Assembly: GCA_036399055.1 (NCBI GenBank)
Contig: DASWNX010000044.1
Location: forward strand, 1 to 61,566
DNA: 61,566 nt
From: Jatrophihabitans sp.
Lineage (GTDB): Bacteria; Actinomycetota; Actinomycetes; Mycobacteriales; Jatrophihabitantaceae
Reading direction: 5' to 3'
Of the stretch, positions 1 to 8,409 are shown one piece after another. The notes beneath the pieces were generated by a model. The model was not told where the DNA came from and did not search any database. It saw nothing but the letters and a program-made list of their open reading frames with translations. Numbering within the stretch: the stretch's first letter is position 1; each line of letters begins with the position of its first letter. The translations under genes and the position numbers were made by a program.

Positions 1-1308
<1,308 letters not shown>

Positions 1309-1347
1309 GTCCTGCTCACCTGTACGGGCACTGCTCTACGAACACCG

Positions 1348-1389
1348 CTGGGCGGGTTCGGGTCCTCGGACCCGGGCCCGCCCAGTTCT
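1348..1389 (+). terminator. Intrinsic-type terminator after groL
   Basis: A hairpin with arms CTGGGCGGG / CCCGCCCAG, a 3-nt internal mismatch, then GGGTCC / GGACCC closed by a TC loop starts 40 bases after the groL stop and is followed by a short T-containing run (ttct). It is the expected end of the groL transcript. The lack of a long U-tract is normal in high-GC actinobacteria. Confidence 0.75.
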
Positions 1390-1422
1390 ATGCCCGGCCT
1401 CAGCGCTTGCTCGGCTGGCTCT

Positions 1423-1479
1423 GCGGGTCGGCGGGCCCTCCGCGGGTCGGCGGGCCCTCCGCGGGTCGGCTGGCCCTGC
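1423..1479. repeat. Three tandem 19-bp GC-rich repeats
   Basis: The unit gcgggtcggcgggccctcc occurs at 1423-1441 and 1442-1460 exactly, and at 1461-1479 with two mismatches. It is non-coding as far as I can see and lies between the groL terminator and a second repeat family. Confidence 0.85.
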
Positions 1480-1491
1480 GGTCGGCGTGCG

Positions 1492-1583
1492 CGTCATGCT
1501 CCCTGCGCGTCATGCTCCCTGCGCGTCATGCTCTCCAGTGCGTCATGCTCTGCGGTGGTGATGACCACCGCAGAGCATGACGC
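1492..1583. repeat. CGTCATGCTC repeat array ending in a 20-bp perfect inverted repeat
   Basis: The decamer cgtcatgctc begins at 1492, 1508, 1524 and 1541; the first three copies have a 16-bp period. The last copy is the left arm of a perfect 20-bp inverted repeat: arm 1540-1559, loop gatg 1560-1563, arm 1564-1583. Transcribed from either strand it would form a very stable hairpin. It could be a REP/MITE-like element or a bidirectional terminator between convergent groL and the FAD-oxidoreductase gene. No transposase is nearby. Confidence 0.85.
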
Positions 1584-1650
1584 TTGACGCCGAGGGGCGG
1601 TCCGTCCCTTGACGCCGAGGGCGGTCCGTCCCTTGACGCCGAGGGCAGCG
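1584..1650. repeat. Tandem 24/25-bp repeats (2.7 copies)
   Basis: A unit beginning ttgacgccgagg and ending gtccgtccc covers 1584-1608 (25 bp) and 1609-1632 (24 bp, one G fewer); a third copy starts at 1633 and breaks off near 1650. It directly abuts the 20-bp inverted repeat. The stretch 1309-1689 contains no supportable gene, only these repeat blocks and the groL terminator. Confidence 0.8.
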
Positions 1651-1689
1651 TCCACAGTGGCCAAGCGCATCACATGAGAGCTGCGCGGT

Positions 1690-2949
1690 TCACTGGGCGG
1701 TGAGCTGCCTGCCGATGGCGGCCGCGGCTCGGGCGCCGGAGGCCAGTGCGCCCTGCTGGGACGCCGTGTCGCGGTGATCGCCGGCCACGAACAGGGTGTC
1801 GGACAGCCGCACCGGCTGCCGCACGTTCAAGGGCGGGCGCATCGAGGGCAGCGCCTCGGCGATCGCGTCCACCCGGAGCAGTTCCCACTCTCGGGCGCAG
1901 GTGTCATACATCAGGCCCAACTGGCGCCGGACGTCCCGCTCGGTCGACGCGCCCGGCAACCCGACCATGCTCGCCCCGATCAGCGCCCGGCCGTCCGGCG
2001 AGTACGCGGGGGCCGCGGCCGACAGCACCGCCGCGTTGACCACGGGACCGCGGCGCAGGCCGTCCACGTGCAGCAGCGGCCGGGTGTACGGCGCCTGCGG
2101 GGCCGCGAACCAGAACGTGCTCAAGCTCTGCATCGGCGGGCGAGCCAGACCGGTGAGAGCGGCCGCGCAGGAGGGGCTCGCCGCGACCAGCACCGCCCGT
2201 GCGGTGACGGCGCCGTCCTCGGTCCAGACCCGGCCGCCGTCGACGCCGGTCACCTGGACACCGAAGCGCAACGTGCCGGCCGGCAGCGACCGGGCCAGCT
2301 GGTCAGGCAACCCCTGCATCCCCCAGGCCGGCACCGCAGGCGTCCCCCGGACGAACGTGCGGATGAGCATGGAGACAAAGCGCGCCGAGCTCTGCTGCTC
2401 GTCCTCGCCCAGCACCCCGGCCAGGAACGGTTCGAGCACCGCTGTCCGGACTGCGCCGGTGATCTTGAGCCGGTCCAGGACGGCGCCGTAGGGCTCGTCC
2501 GGCCCGGTGAGCAGCCGGGACGGCCGGCGCAGGGCGCAGGTCAGCGCCCAGGCGACAAACCGTGCCTTCTCCGCCGGTGAGCCCGGGCCGCTCACCGTGC
2601 TGATCAGGTGACGAGGTTGACGCCGGGGGTCGGCCAGCACCGAGTGCCGGCCGCTCATCGCCACCCGGACACCGGCCTCGAAGCGCTCCAAGGAGAGCTG
2701 GTCGAGGTCAAGCACGCCATCGCGGGCCAGCCGGAGCAGCCGCGGGTAGGCGGGGTTCATCAGCTGGAAGCCTCGGTCGAGCCGGAAGCCGTCCACCAGG
2801 TCGGTGACAATCCGGCCGCCGGGCCGCTCGGCCGCCTCCAGCAGCAGCACCCGCCAGCCCGCCCGGGTCAGCTCGTGGGCGGCTGAGAGCCCTGCCAGCC
2901 CGGCGCCTACGACGACGACGTCGGCATCGCCCGCATGCTGGGCGCGCAT
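1690..2949 (-). CDS. FAD-dependent amine oxidase/phytoene dehydrogenase-like oxidoreductase
   Basis: A 419-residue cytoplasmic flavoprotein of the NAD(P)/FAD-binding amine-oxidase superfamily; its substrate cannot be told. The N-terminal dinucleotide fold has GAGLAG at residues 15-20 followed by the ligand strand ending in LLEAAERPGGRI. The C-terminal FAD-closing motif is LFVAGDHRDTASQQGAL. No signal peptide is present. It starts three bases after the thyA stop on the same strand, so it is probably cotranscribed with thyA. Similar proteins are often labelled protoporphyrinogen-oxidase-like, but no haem genes are near, so that name would be unsupported. Confidence 0.88.
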   Translation of the reverse strand: MRAQHAGDADVVVVGAGLAGLSAAHELTRAGWRVLLLEAAERPGGRIVTDLVDGFRLDRGFQLMNPAYPRLLRLARDGVLDLDQLSLERFEAGVRVAMSGRHSVLADPRRQPRHLISTVSGPGSPAEKARFVAWALTCALRRPSRLLTGPDEPYGAVLDRLKITGAVRTAVLEPFLAGVLGEDEQQSSARFVSMLIRTFVRGTPAVPAWGMQGLPDQLARSLPAGTLRFGVQVTGVDGGRVWTEDGAVTARAVLVAASPSCAAALTGLARPPMQSLSTFWFAAPQAPYTRPLLHVDGLRRGPVVNAAVLSAAAPAYSPDGRALIGASMVGLPGASTERDVRRQLGLMYDTCAREWELLRVDAIAEALPSMRPPLNVRQPVRLSDTLFVAGDHRDTASQQGALASGARAAAAIGRQLTAQ

Positions 2950-2952
2950 TTC

Positions 2953-3747
2953 CTAGACCGCGATCGGCGCTTTGATCGCCGGGTGGGGGTCATAGCCGTC
3001 CAGCTGCACGTCGGCTATCTCGAACTCGCTCAGCTGACGGCGTGCCGGGTTGAGCCGCAGGGTGGGCAACTGCCGGGGCTCGCGGCTCAACTGCAGTTCG
3101 GCCTGCTCGACGTGGTTGAGGTAGAGATGGGCGTCGCCGAAGGTGTGCACGAACTCGCCAGGCTGAAGATCGGTCACCTGGGCGACGAAGTGGGTCAGCA
3201 GCGCGTAAGAGGCGATGTTGAACGGCACGCCGAGAAAGACGTCGGCCGAGCGCTGGTAGAGCTGGCAGGACAGCCGGCCCTCGGCGACGTAGAACTGGAA
3301 CATCGTGTGGCACGGCGGCAACGCCATCTGATCGACCTCGGCGACGTTCCAGGCGCTGACGATGTGCCGCCGGGAGTCGGGGTTGGTGCGGATCGAGTGC
3401 ACCACGTTGGCGATCTGGTCGATCTGACGGCCGTCCGGCGCCGGCCAGGACCGCCACTGGTGCCCGTAGACGGGCCCCAACTCGCCGTCGGGGCCGGCCC
3501 ACTCGTCCCAGATGCTGATGCCGTGCTGCTGCAGCCACCGCACGTTGGTGGAGCCTCGCAGGAACCAGATCAGCTCTCCGACCACCGATTTCATGTGCAG
3601 CTTCTTGGTCGTCACCGCAGGGAAGCCGTCAGCGAGGTCGAAGCGCAGCTGATGGCCGAACACGCTCAGGGTGCCGGTGCCGGTGCGGTCGTCCTTGCGC
3701 ACGCCCTTGTGCAGGACTGTGTCGAGGAGATCCAGATACTGCCGCAC
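2953..3747 (-). CDS. thyA: Thymidylate synthase ThyA
   Basis: Converts dUMP to dTMP using methylene-tetrahydrofolate in the cytoplasm. Starting at the GTG at 3745-3747 gives VRQYLDLL and exactly 264 residues, the canonical ThyA length. The frame stays open much further upstream, but those residues are unlike ThyA and overlap the divergent DUF2505 gene, so the longer start is rejected. The folate/dUMP loop [11 protein letters not shown] is at 21-31, the catalytic cysteine is C146 in LPPCHTMF, and the protein ends in the conserved [14 protein letters not shown]. dfrA, its common partner, does not follow; an FAD oxidoreductase gene does. Confidence 0.97.
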   Translation of the reverse strand: MRQYLDLLDTVLHKGVRKDDRTGTGTLSVFGHQLRFDLADGFPAVTTKKLHMKSVVGELIWFLRGSTNVRWLQQHGISIWDEWAGPDGELGPVYGHQWRSWPAPDGRQIDQIANVVHSIRTNPDSRRHIVSAWNVAEVDQMALPPCHTMFQFYVAEGRLSCQLYQRSADVFLGVPFNIASYALLTHFVAQVTDLQPGEFVHTFGDAHLYLNHVEQAELQLSREPRQLPTLRLNPARRQLSEFEIADVQLDGYDPHPAIKAPIAV

Positions 3748-3819
3748 ACCGGCAACGGTAGCAGTGCCCAAGCGGACCCCCTGGACGCGTCGAGGCGCGT
3801 CATCGGCGATGATGCGGCT

Positions 3820-4317
3820 ATGAGATTGCGTGTGGAGACCTCTGCGCCCGCCACTGTCGAGCAGGCCTTCGCGAGCCGGGTCGAGCAGAGCGTCCGGGAG
3901 CAGGCCTGCCGTGAGTCCGGCGCGCTGTCCTACGACGTGCTGATCGAGCCGGCGTCCGACGGCGGCGCCCGGGTCCAGGTGCAGCGGGTGATGGCGCCGC
4001 AGGTTCCCGACTACATGCGCAAGTTCGTCGGCGAGAGCATCGCGATCGGCCAGGTCGAGCAGTGGAGCCCCCCGGGGCCGACCGGCGTCCGGACCGCGGT
4101 GGTCACAGTCACGGTCAAGGGCCAACCTGCCAGCATGAGTGGGTCGATCACGCTCTCACCCACGCCGGACGGCTCGACCGAACTGGTCACCGGTGAGGTC
4201 AAGGTCGCGATCCCGCTGCTGGGCCGCAAGATCGAGCCCGAGATCGTGAAGGTGATCGAAGCCGCGCTGCGCATCGAACAGCGGGTGGCCCAGGACTGGG
4301 TGCGCCAGAACCGCTGA
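3820..4317 (+). CDS. DUF2505 domain-containing protein
   Basis: A 165-residue protein matching the actinobacterial DUF2505 family, whose fold is thought to resemble SRPBCC/START-type lipid-binding domains; the biochemical role is unknown. It begins with [17 protein letters not shown], a typical beta-strand-then-helix opening, and has no signal peptide or membrane segment. The ATG at 3820 fits the family's usual start; the frame is open far upstream only because of antisense thyA. It is divergent from thyA with about 70 bases between the starts. Confidence 0.85.
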   Translation: MRLRVETSAPATVEQAFASRVEQSVREQACRESGALSYDVLIEPASDGGARVQVQRVMAPQVPDYMRKFVGESIAIGQVEQWSPPGPTGVRTAVVTVTVKGQPASMSGSITLSPTPDGSTELVTGEVKVAIPLLGRKIEPEIVKVIEAALRIEQRVAQDWVRQNR

Positions 4318-4420
4318 GGCGCCCCCGGGGTCCGGCCCGGTCCGGCGGCGCCGAGCGGGATGATCGTGCGTTGCGGACAAGACGGCGCGGACTGAGCGAT
4401 AGTGTCACTGTTCAACGCCA

Positions 4421-4437
4421 GGATAGCGAGGCTATCC
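4421..4437. promoter_or_regulatory. Palindromic operator candidate before the MerR gene
   Basis: A perfect 7-3-7 inverted repeat, ggatagc-gag-gctatcc, lies 23 bases before the MerR-family GTG start. MerR regulators bind such dyads between -35 and -10 of their own promoters, so autoregulation is likely, but the promoter hexamers themselves are weak and not assigned. Confidence 0.5.
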
Positions 4438-4459
4438 GATCTTTCTAAGGGGCGACCCG

Positions 4460-5284
4460 GTGCGGATTTCGGAGCTGGCCAAGCAGAGCGGCCTGCCGGT
4501 CGCGACGATCAAGTTCTACCTGCGCGAAGGTCTGCTGCCCTCTGGGGCGCCGATCTCGCGGACCCAGGCCGAGTACAGCGACTCGCACCTGGAAAGGCTC
4601 CGGCTGATCAGGGCGTTGCGTGACATAGCCGATCTGCCCGTCGCGACGGTCGGCACGGTGCTGGCTGCCGTCGATGACGACGCGCTCCCGCTGCTGGACC
4701 TGCTGGGTGTCACCCAGACGGCGGTCGCCGGCTCGAAGGGTTCGGCCTCGGCCACCGAGGCGGGCGTGGAGCTGGCCAGCCGGCTGCTGGCGGACCTGGG
4801 CTGGACGCTCACCGAGGACTCGCCGCTGGTCGACTCGCTGGCCCGGGTGCTCGACGTGCTGCGGGGGGAGGGGGAGCCGGTGGATGCCGAGAGCCTCAAG
4901 CCGTGGGCCGACGCGGCCAGGGCCGTCGCCGAGGTCGAGATGGATCACATCCCGGTCGAGGCCCCGCGTGCCGAGGCGGCCCACACCGTCGCCGTCGGCA
5001 CGGTGATCTACGGCGAGCTGCTGGCCCAGCTGCGCCTGGCGGCGCAGGAGGCGGTCAGCCTGGCTCGGTTCGGAGCCGAGACGCTGCCCGGACAGGCCCA
5101 CCCCGTGAAGGCGGCGCCGGCTGCGACAAAGCCGGGAGCCACCAAGCCGGGCGCCACCAAGCCAGGCGCCACCAAGTCAGGAGCCACCAAGCCGGCTGCC
5201 GTGAAGGCGGCTGCTGCGAAGGCGCCGGCGGCAGAGGGGGGACTCAGTCGCCGCGCAGCCGCGCAGCCGCGTTCTCGGGGGTGA
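4460..5284 (+). CDS. MerR-family transcriptional regulator with lysine/alanine-rich tail
   Basis: A 274-residue DNA-binding protein. The N-terminal winged helix-turn-helix is classic MerR (MRISELAKQSGLPVATIKFY, residues 1-20, then LREGLLPSGAPISRTQAEYS). The central part is helical and carries no recognised ligand cysteines. From about residue 215 the chain becomes low-complexity, with repeated GATKP units and KAAAAKAPAA-type runs like a histone H1 or HupB tail, which should bind DNA non-specifically. The GTG start at 4460 has aagggg about 7 bases upstream. The tail-coding 3' end overlaps the convergent galT 3' end by 41 bp. The inducer is unknown. Confidence 0.88.
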   Translation: MRISELAKQSGLPVATIKFYLREGLLPSGAPISRTQAEYSDSHLERLRLIRALRDIADLPVATVGTVLAAVDDDALPLLDLLGVTQTAVAGSKGSASATEAGVELASRLLADLGWTLTEDSPLVDSLARVLDVLRGEGEPVDAESLKPWADAARAVAEVEMDHIPVEAPRAEAAHTVAVGTVIYGELLAQLRLAAQEAVSLARFGAETLPGQAHPVKAAPAATKPGATKPGATKPGATKSGATKPAAVKAAAAKAPAAEGGLSRRAAAQPRSRG

Positions 5285-6323
5285 TGTCGTTGATCCACAC
5301 CGCGGCCCCGGACTCTGAGCCGGCCAGGTACTTCAGCTTTCCCGCGGCCCGGCGGATGGTGAAGACCTCGGCGCCCAGATGCCAGCTGTCGGCGAACTGC
5401 CGGACCGGCGCCTGGTGCCAGCCTGCGATGTAGGGCGTCGGGGTGTCGAACAGCCGATCGAAGCGCTGCAGCAGGTCCAGGTAGCTGCTGGCCAGGTCGT
5501 CCCGCTCGTCCTCGGTCAGCTCAGGCAGGCTCCCGACATGACGGTTGGCGATCAGCCTGGCCTCGTAGGGCCAGCGGGCCGCGAACGGCACCAGCGCCGT
5601 CCAGTGCTCGCTGCGGCTGATGACGCGCTCACCGGCGGCCACCTCGCGCCGTAGCAGCTCGCAGCGCAGGCACTGGCCGTGCTCCTGCTGGTGGCTGGCG
5701 GCGGTCTGGGCCGCGCGCAGCATCCGCGGCGGCACGAACGGGTAGCCATAGATCTGGCCGTGCGGGTGCGACAGCGTCACACCGATCTCCTCGCCCCGGT
5801 TCTCGAAGCAGAAGACGTAGCGCACCTCGGGCAGCCGGCTGAGCTCGGCAGTCCGGTCGGCCAGCGCGTCGATCACCGTCCGGGCGTGCTGCTGGCTCAG
5901 CTGGGCGAAGGAGGTGTTGTGGTCGCTGGTGAAGCACACCACCTCGCAGCGGCCGGCGCCCGGGCCCGACCGGAACGGAAACTCCTCGACGGCGGCGAAG
6001 ACGTCGGCGGCTTCGAGGGCAAGGGAGGGAAACCGGTTCTCGAACACCGCCACGTCGTAGTCGGCGGCCGGGATCTCGGTGGCCTTGCCCTCTGTGCTCG
6101 GGCACAGCGGGCACAGGCTCACCGGTGGCTTGTAGGTGCGCGACTGCCGGTGCCCGGCGATGACGACCCACTCGCTGAACAGCGGGTCCCAGCGGACCTG
6201 GGAGGAGGTGGCGGTCTCGGGCAGCTCGCGGGTGTCCGGCGCCGACCGGTCGGCCCCCGGCCCGAGGTCGTAGTAGAACAGGTCCCGGCCGTCGGCCAGG
6301 CTGTGCTGCTGCCGGTGGGTCAT
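5244..6323 (-). CDS. galT: Galactose-1-phosphate uridylyltransferase
   Basis: Leloir-pathway enzyme that exchanges UMP between UDP-glucose and galactose-1-phosphate. The 359-residue protein has the zinc pair C71-x2-C74 (LCPLCP) and the active-site HPHGQ at 186-190, with H188 as the expected uridylylated nucleophile. It is the second gene of a two-gene operon: its ATG overlaps the stop of the upstream DeoR regulator as ATGA. galK and galE are not in the window, so the pathway must be completed elsewhere. The 3' end overlaps the MerR gene tail-to-tail by 41 bp. Confidence 0.96.
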   Translation of the reverse strand: MTHRQQHSLADGRDLFYYDLGPGADRSAPDTRELPETATSSQVRWDPLFSEWVVIAGHRQSRTYKPPVSLCPLCPSTEGKATEIPAADYDVAVFENRFPSLALEAADVFAAVEEFPFRSGPGAGRCEVVCFTSDHNTSFAQLSQQHARTVIDALADRTAELSRLPEVRYVFCFENRGEEIGVTLSHPHGQIYGYPFVPPRMLRAAQTAASHQQEHGQCLRCELLRREVAAGERVISRSEHWTALVPFAARWPYEARLIANRHVGSLPELTEDERDDLASSYLDLLQRFDRLFDTPTPYIAGWHQAPVRQFADSWHLGAEVFTIRRAAGKLKYLAGSESGAAVWINDITPENAAARLRGD

Positions 6324-7111
6324 GATCTGCAGCCTTCCGCGAGGGCGGGCACGATGACGAGTTCGCCGACGGCGCCCTGCAACACGGCACGGGCCTCATC
6401 GGGCAGTCCGTCGTCGGTTATCAGTATGTCGGCGGCCGACAGCGGGCCGAAGCCGGCCAGCCCGACGGTCTGCCACTTGGACGAGTCGGCCAGCATGATC
6501 ACCACCTGGGCGCGGTCCATCAGCGCCCGGTTGGTCCCCGCCTCGGCCAGGTCAGGGGTGGTGTAGCCGGCGACGGGGTCCATGCCGTGCACGCCGAGGA
6601 ATAGCTGGCCAAAGTGCAGCGATCCGATGGTGGCGTCGGCCACCGGCCCGACCAGCGCCCCGCGCGGGGTGCGGATGCCGCCGGTGAGGATCACGGTCTG
6701 CTTGTCGGCATCGGAGGAGCACACGGCGTCGGCCACCGCGGTGGAGTTGGTCACCACCGTCAGCCCCGGGATCGAGGCGAGGTGCCGGCCCATCAAGGAG
6801 GTGGTGGCGCCGGCGGACAGCGCGACCGCGGCGCCGGGCGTGATCATCCGGGCGGCCTGGGCGGCGATCGCCTGCTTGGCGGGCTGCGCGGAGGTGGGCG
6901 TGACCTCCAAGCCTGGCTCCTCGGTGACGTGACTGCCGAGCACCGCGCCGCCGTGCACCTTCTGGATGGCGCCCTCGGCCGACAGCTGATCGAGGTCACG
7001 GCGGACCGTCATGTCTGACACCCCGAGCAGGACGGTCAGCTCGGAGACCCGCACCCCGCCGGCCCGCCGGACCTCGTCGAGGATCCGGGCCTGCCGTTGG
7101 CGAGCGAGCAT
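6320..7111 (-). CDS. DeoR-family transcriptional regulator of galT
   Basis: A 263-residue DeoR/GlpR-type repressor. The N-terminal helix-turn-helix reads RQARILDEVRRAGGVRVSEL and continues through SDMTVRRDLDQL and KVHGGAV. The C-terminal sugar-phosphate sensor domain contains VVTNSTAVADAV and LTGG. I chose the ATG at 7109-7111 because aggacg sits six bases before it and MLARQRQARIL matches family starts; an upstream in-frame start would add about 21 residues. It overlaps galT by four bases and has an operator-like dyad in its promoter, so I infer that a galactose-pathway phosphosugar relieves repression of its own operon. Confidence 0.93.
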   Translation of the reverse strand: MLARQRQARILDEVRRAGGVRVSELTVLLGVSDMTVRRDLDQLSAEGAIQKVHGGAVLGSHVTEEPGLEVTPTSAQPAKQAIAAQAARMITPGAAVALSAGATTSLMGRHLASIPGLTVVTNSTAVADAVCSSDADKQTVILTGGIRTPRGALVGPVADATIGSLHFGQLFLGVHGMDPVAGYTTPDLAEAGTNRALMDRAQVVIMLADSSKWQTVGLAGFGPLSAADILITDDGLPDEARAVLQGAVGELVIVPALAEGCRS

Positions 7112-7163
7112 CGTTACCGTCCTGGGGTGCCGACGTTGCATGGCGCTGGATCGCATGGGCTCA

Positions 7164-7194
7164 GTTAGAATCAAAAGAATCTAACATAAGTCAA
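7164..7194 (-). promoter_or_regulatory. deoR-galT promoter with overlapping operator dyad
   Basis: On the minus strand TTGACT (7194-7189) is followed 17-18 bases later by TTCTAA/TCTAAC as a -35/-10 pair. The arms gttaga and tctaac (7164-7169 and 7180-7185), with partly symmetric A/T-rich sequence between, span the spacer and -10 region. A DeoR protein bound here would block RNA polymerase. Sites inferred by eye. Confidence 0.55.
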
Positions 7195-7323
7195 CAAGAT
7201 CACTCAGGTAGCGTGTGTTCACCTAGGTCACAGTCTAGGACAAGTCGGACGTCTAGAGCAGACCCAATCTTCTCCGGACGCAAGGCCTCGCCGGATCGCA
7301 CCGAAGCCGGCTGCGCCAGCCGC

Positions 7324-7419
7324 TCAGTCATCCTCTACGGGAAACTCCGGCAGCCGGCGGCCCACCAGGTCGTCGGCGTCGATGATGGTGTAGGCGTAAC
7401 CCTGCTTAGCTATAAACCG
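7324..7419 (-). pseudogene. Displaced 3' remnant of the XPB helicase gene
   Basis: The minus strand reads RFIAKQGYAYTIIDADDLV and then GRRLPEFPVEDD before a TGA at 7326-7324. The first part matches the C-terminus of the intact XPB gene 2.6 kb away (RFLAEQGYAYTIIDADDLV, then stop). The second part is a tail that the intact gene now lacks. I therefore read this as the original chromosomal 3' end, separated from its gene when the island between 7370 and 9957 inserted. A TAG (7422-7420), which is also the stop codon of the dGTPase-like gene, lies immediately before it in the same frame. Confidence 0.8.
7363..7406. repeat. Left att-like direct repeat (XPB 3'-end sequence)
   Basis: Copy A of a direct repeat whose copy B is 9952-9995. 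The core 7369-7398 is identical to 9958-9987 over 30 bases (gtcgtcggcgtcgatgatgg and onward). The 44-bp span has two mismatches, and a further matching aaccgct follows after a diverged patch. The repeats bound the A+T-richer island. Confidence 0.85.
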
Positions 7420-8409
7420 CTAGACCGCCGCCGGTACAGGCAGTCTTTGGAACATCTTTCCAGTCTTTCCGGCTGATAGGAAAGCGGTGATATCGAGCCT
7501 ACAAGGTGAAAAGTTGACAGCGGAAAGCGCTTCAGTGTCTGACATGGTCATAAGGTGCCGTAGGCCTCGCGGGTCCTTGCGGAGTTTTAAACTTGCTGCC
7601 ACTGCGGCGAGCACTTGGATTGCGTCTACTCCTTGCGCTCGAACTGCCGGGTGTTGATAAATTGTGGCCCAGTTGGACTGCCGTAGAGTGCCAAGCAACG
7701 AACATGCGTCTTTTTCGATTGAAATTACTCCAGTCCGACCTGATGCCCGTACAATGCTATTTATAAGTAGACCTTTCGTTTGGTTAGACTGTTCGGCAGA
7801 CGAGGCATTTATTGGGATTAGACCCGCTGTGGCTGCGTCGTGCAAGTCATCGAACAGGTATGCGATCCTGTCTGCCCAACTGACGACCTCACCCTCCGCA
7901 GTCTGCGGTGCGTTGGCATCCCACGGATGGTTTCTAACTCCGTCTAGAAGCTGTGGAGACAGGTCGACCATCCAATGGTCTAGGGCATCGGCTCCCCACG
8001 AGGCGTGGCCAGCACCAATCCTGCGCTCCTGCAAGAACCGCTCTCCTAAATGAGCGAAGGGCGCGTGCCCGCAGTCATGAGACAGTGCGATACTCTCTGC
8101 CAAGGCAACGTTCAAGCCCAGTTCGGCCGATAGCAGCCCAGCGATTCGAGCGACTTCCACCGAATGTGTCAGACGTTTACTCAATCCAGGCGTAGTCGAG
8201 TAAAACACTTGTGAAACATCACTCAAGCGGCTCAGATGCGGACCTTCGCCTATCAACTCTCGCTCACGGGCAAAGCGCTCCTTCTCGGCGCTACTCCAGT
8301 CTTGCCTATCAATCCGCGCGGTGGGGGCGAGGCTGAAGTGGGCGACACGCGTGCCATACGGGCCGGCAAACCCGAAGGAAGTGTCCAACCAGGAGCGCTT
8401 AAACCCCAT
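7420..8409 (-). CDS. HD-domain dGTP triphosphohydrolase-like protein
   Basis: A 329-residue metal-dependent nucleotide phosphohydrolase of the HD superfamily closest to dGTPases. Metal/active-site residues are in order: H82 (KRLTHSVEVARIAG), H111-D112 in HDCGHAPFAHLGE, H161 (RNHPW) and D180 in GEVVSWADRIAYLFDDL, which corresponds to the family's VVDLADDIAY motif. It is shorter than E. coli Dgt (about 505 residues) but complete around the HD core. Such enzymes convert dNTPs to nucleosides plus triphosphate, and some protect against phage by draining dNTPs. Its ATG overlaps the stop of the NrdR-like gene by 11 bases, so translation is coupled. The stop codon lies within the att-like XPB remnant. 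Base composition is unlike the backbone. Confidence 0.88.
   Translation of the reverse strand: MGFKRSWLDTSFGFAGPYGTRVAHFSLAPTARIDRQDWSSAEKERFARERELIGEGPHLSRLSDVSQVFYSTTPGLSKRLTHSVEVARIAGLLSAELGLNVALAESIALSHDCGHAPFAHLGERFLQERRIGAGHASWGADALDHWMVDLSPQLLDGVRNHPWDANAPQTAEGEVVSWADRIAYLFDDLHDAATAGLIPINASSAEQSNQTKGLLINSIVRASGRTGVISIEKDACSLLGTLRQSNWATIYQHPAVRAQGVDAIQVLAAVAASLKLRKDPRGLRHLMTMSDTEALSAVNFSPCRLDITAFLSAGKTGKMFQRLPVPAAV

Noticed and set aside
1492-1583. CRISPR-like array
   Set aside because: Repeat period is only 16 bases, with no spacers of typical length and no cas genes nearby.
3748-4125. Longer N-terminus for thyA up to 4125
   Set aside because: It would overlap the divergent DUF2505 gene and add residues absent from the 264-residue ThyA family.
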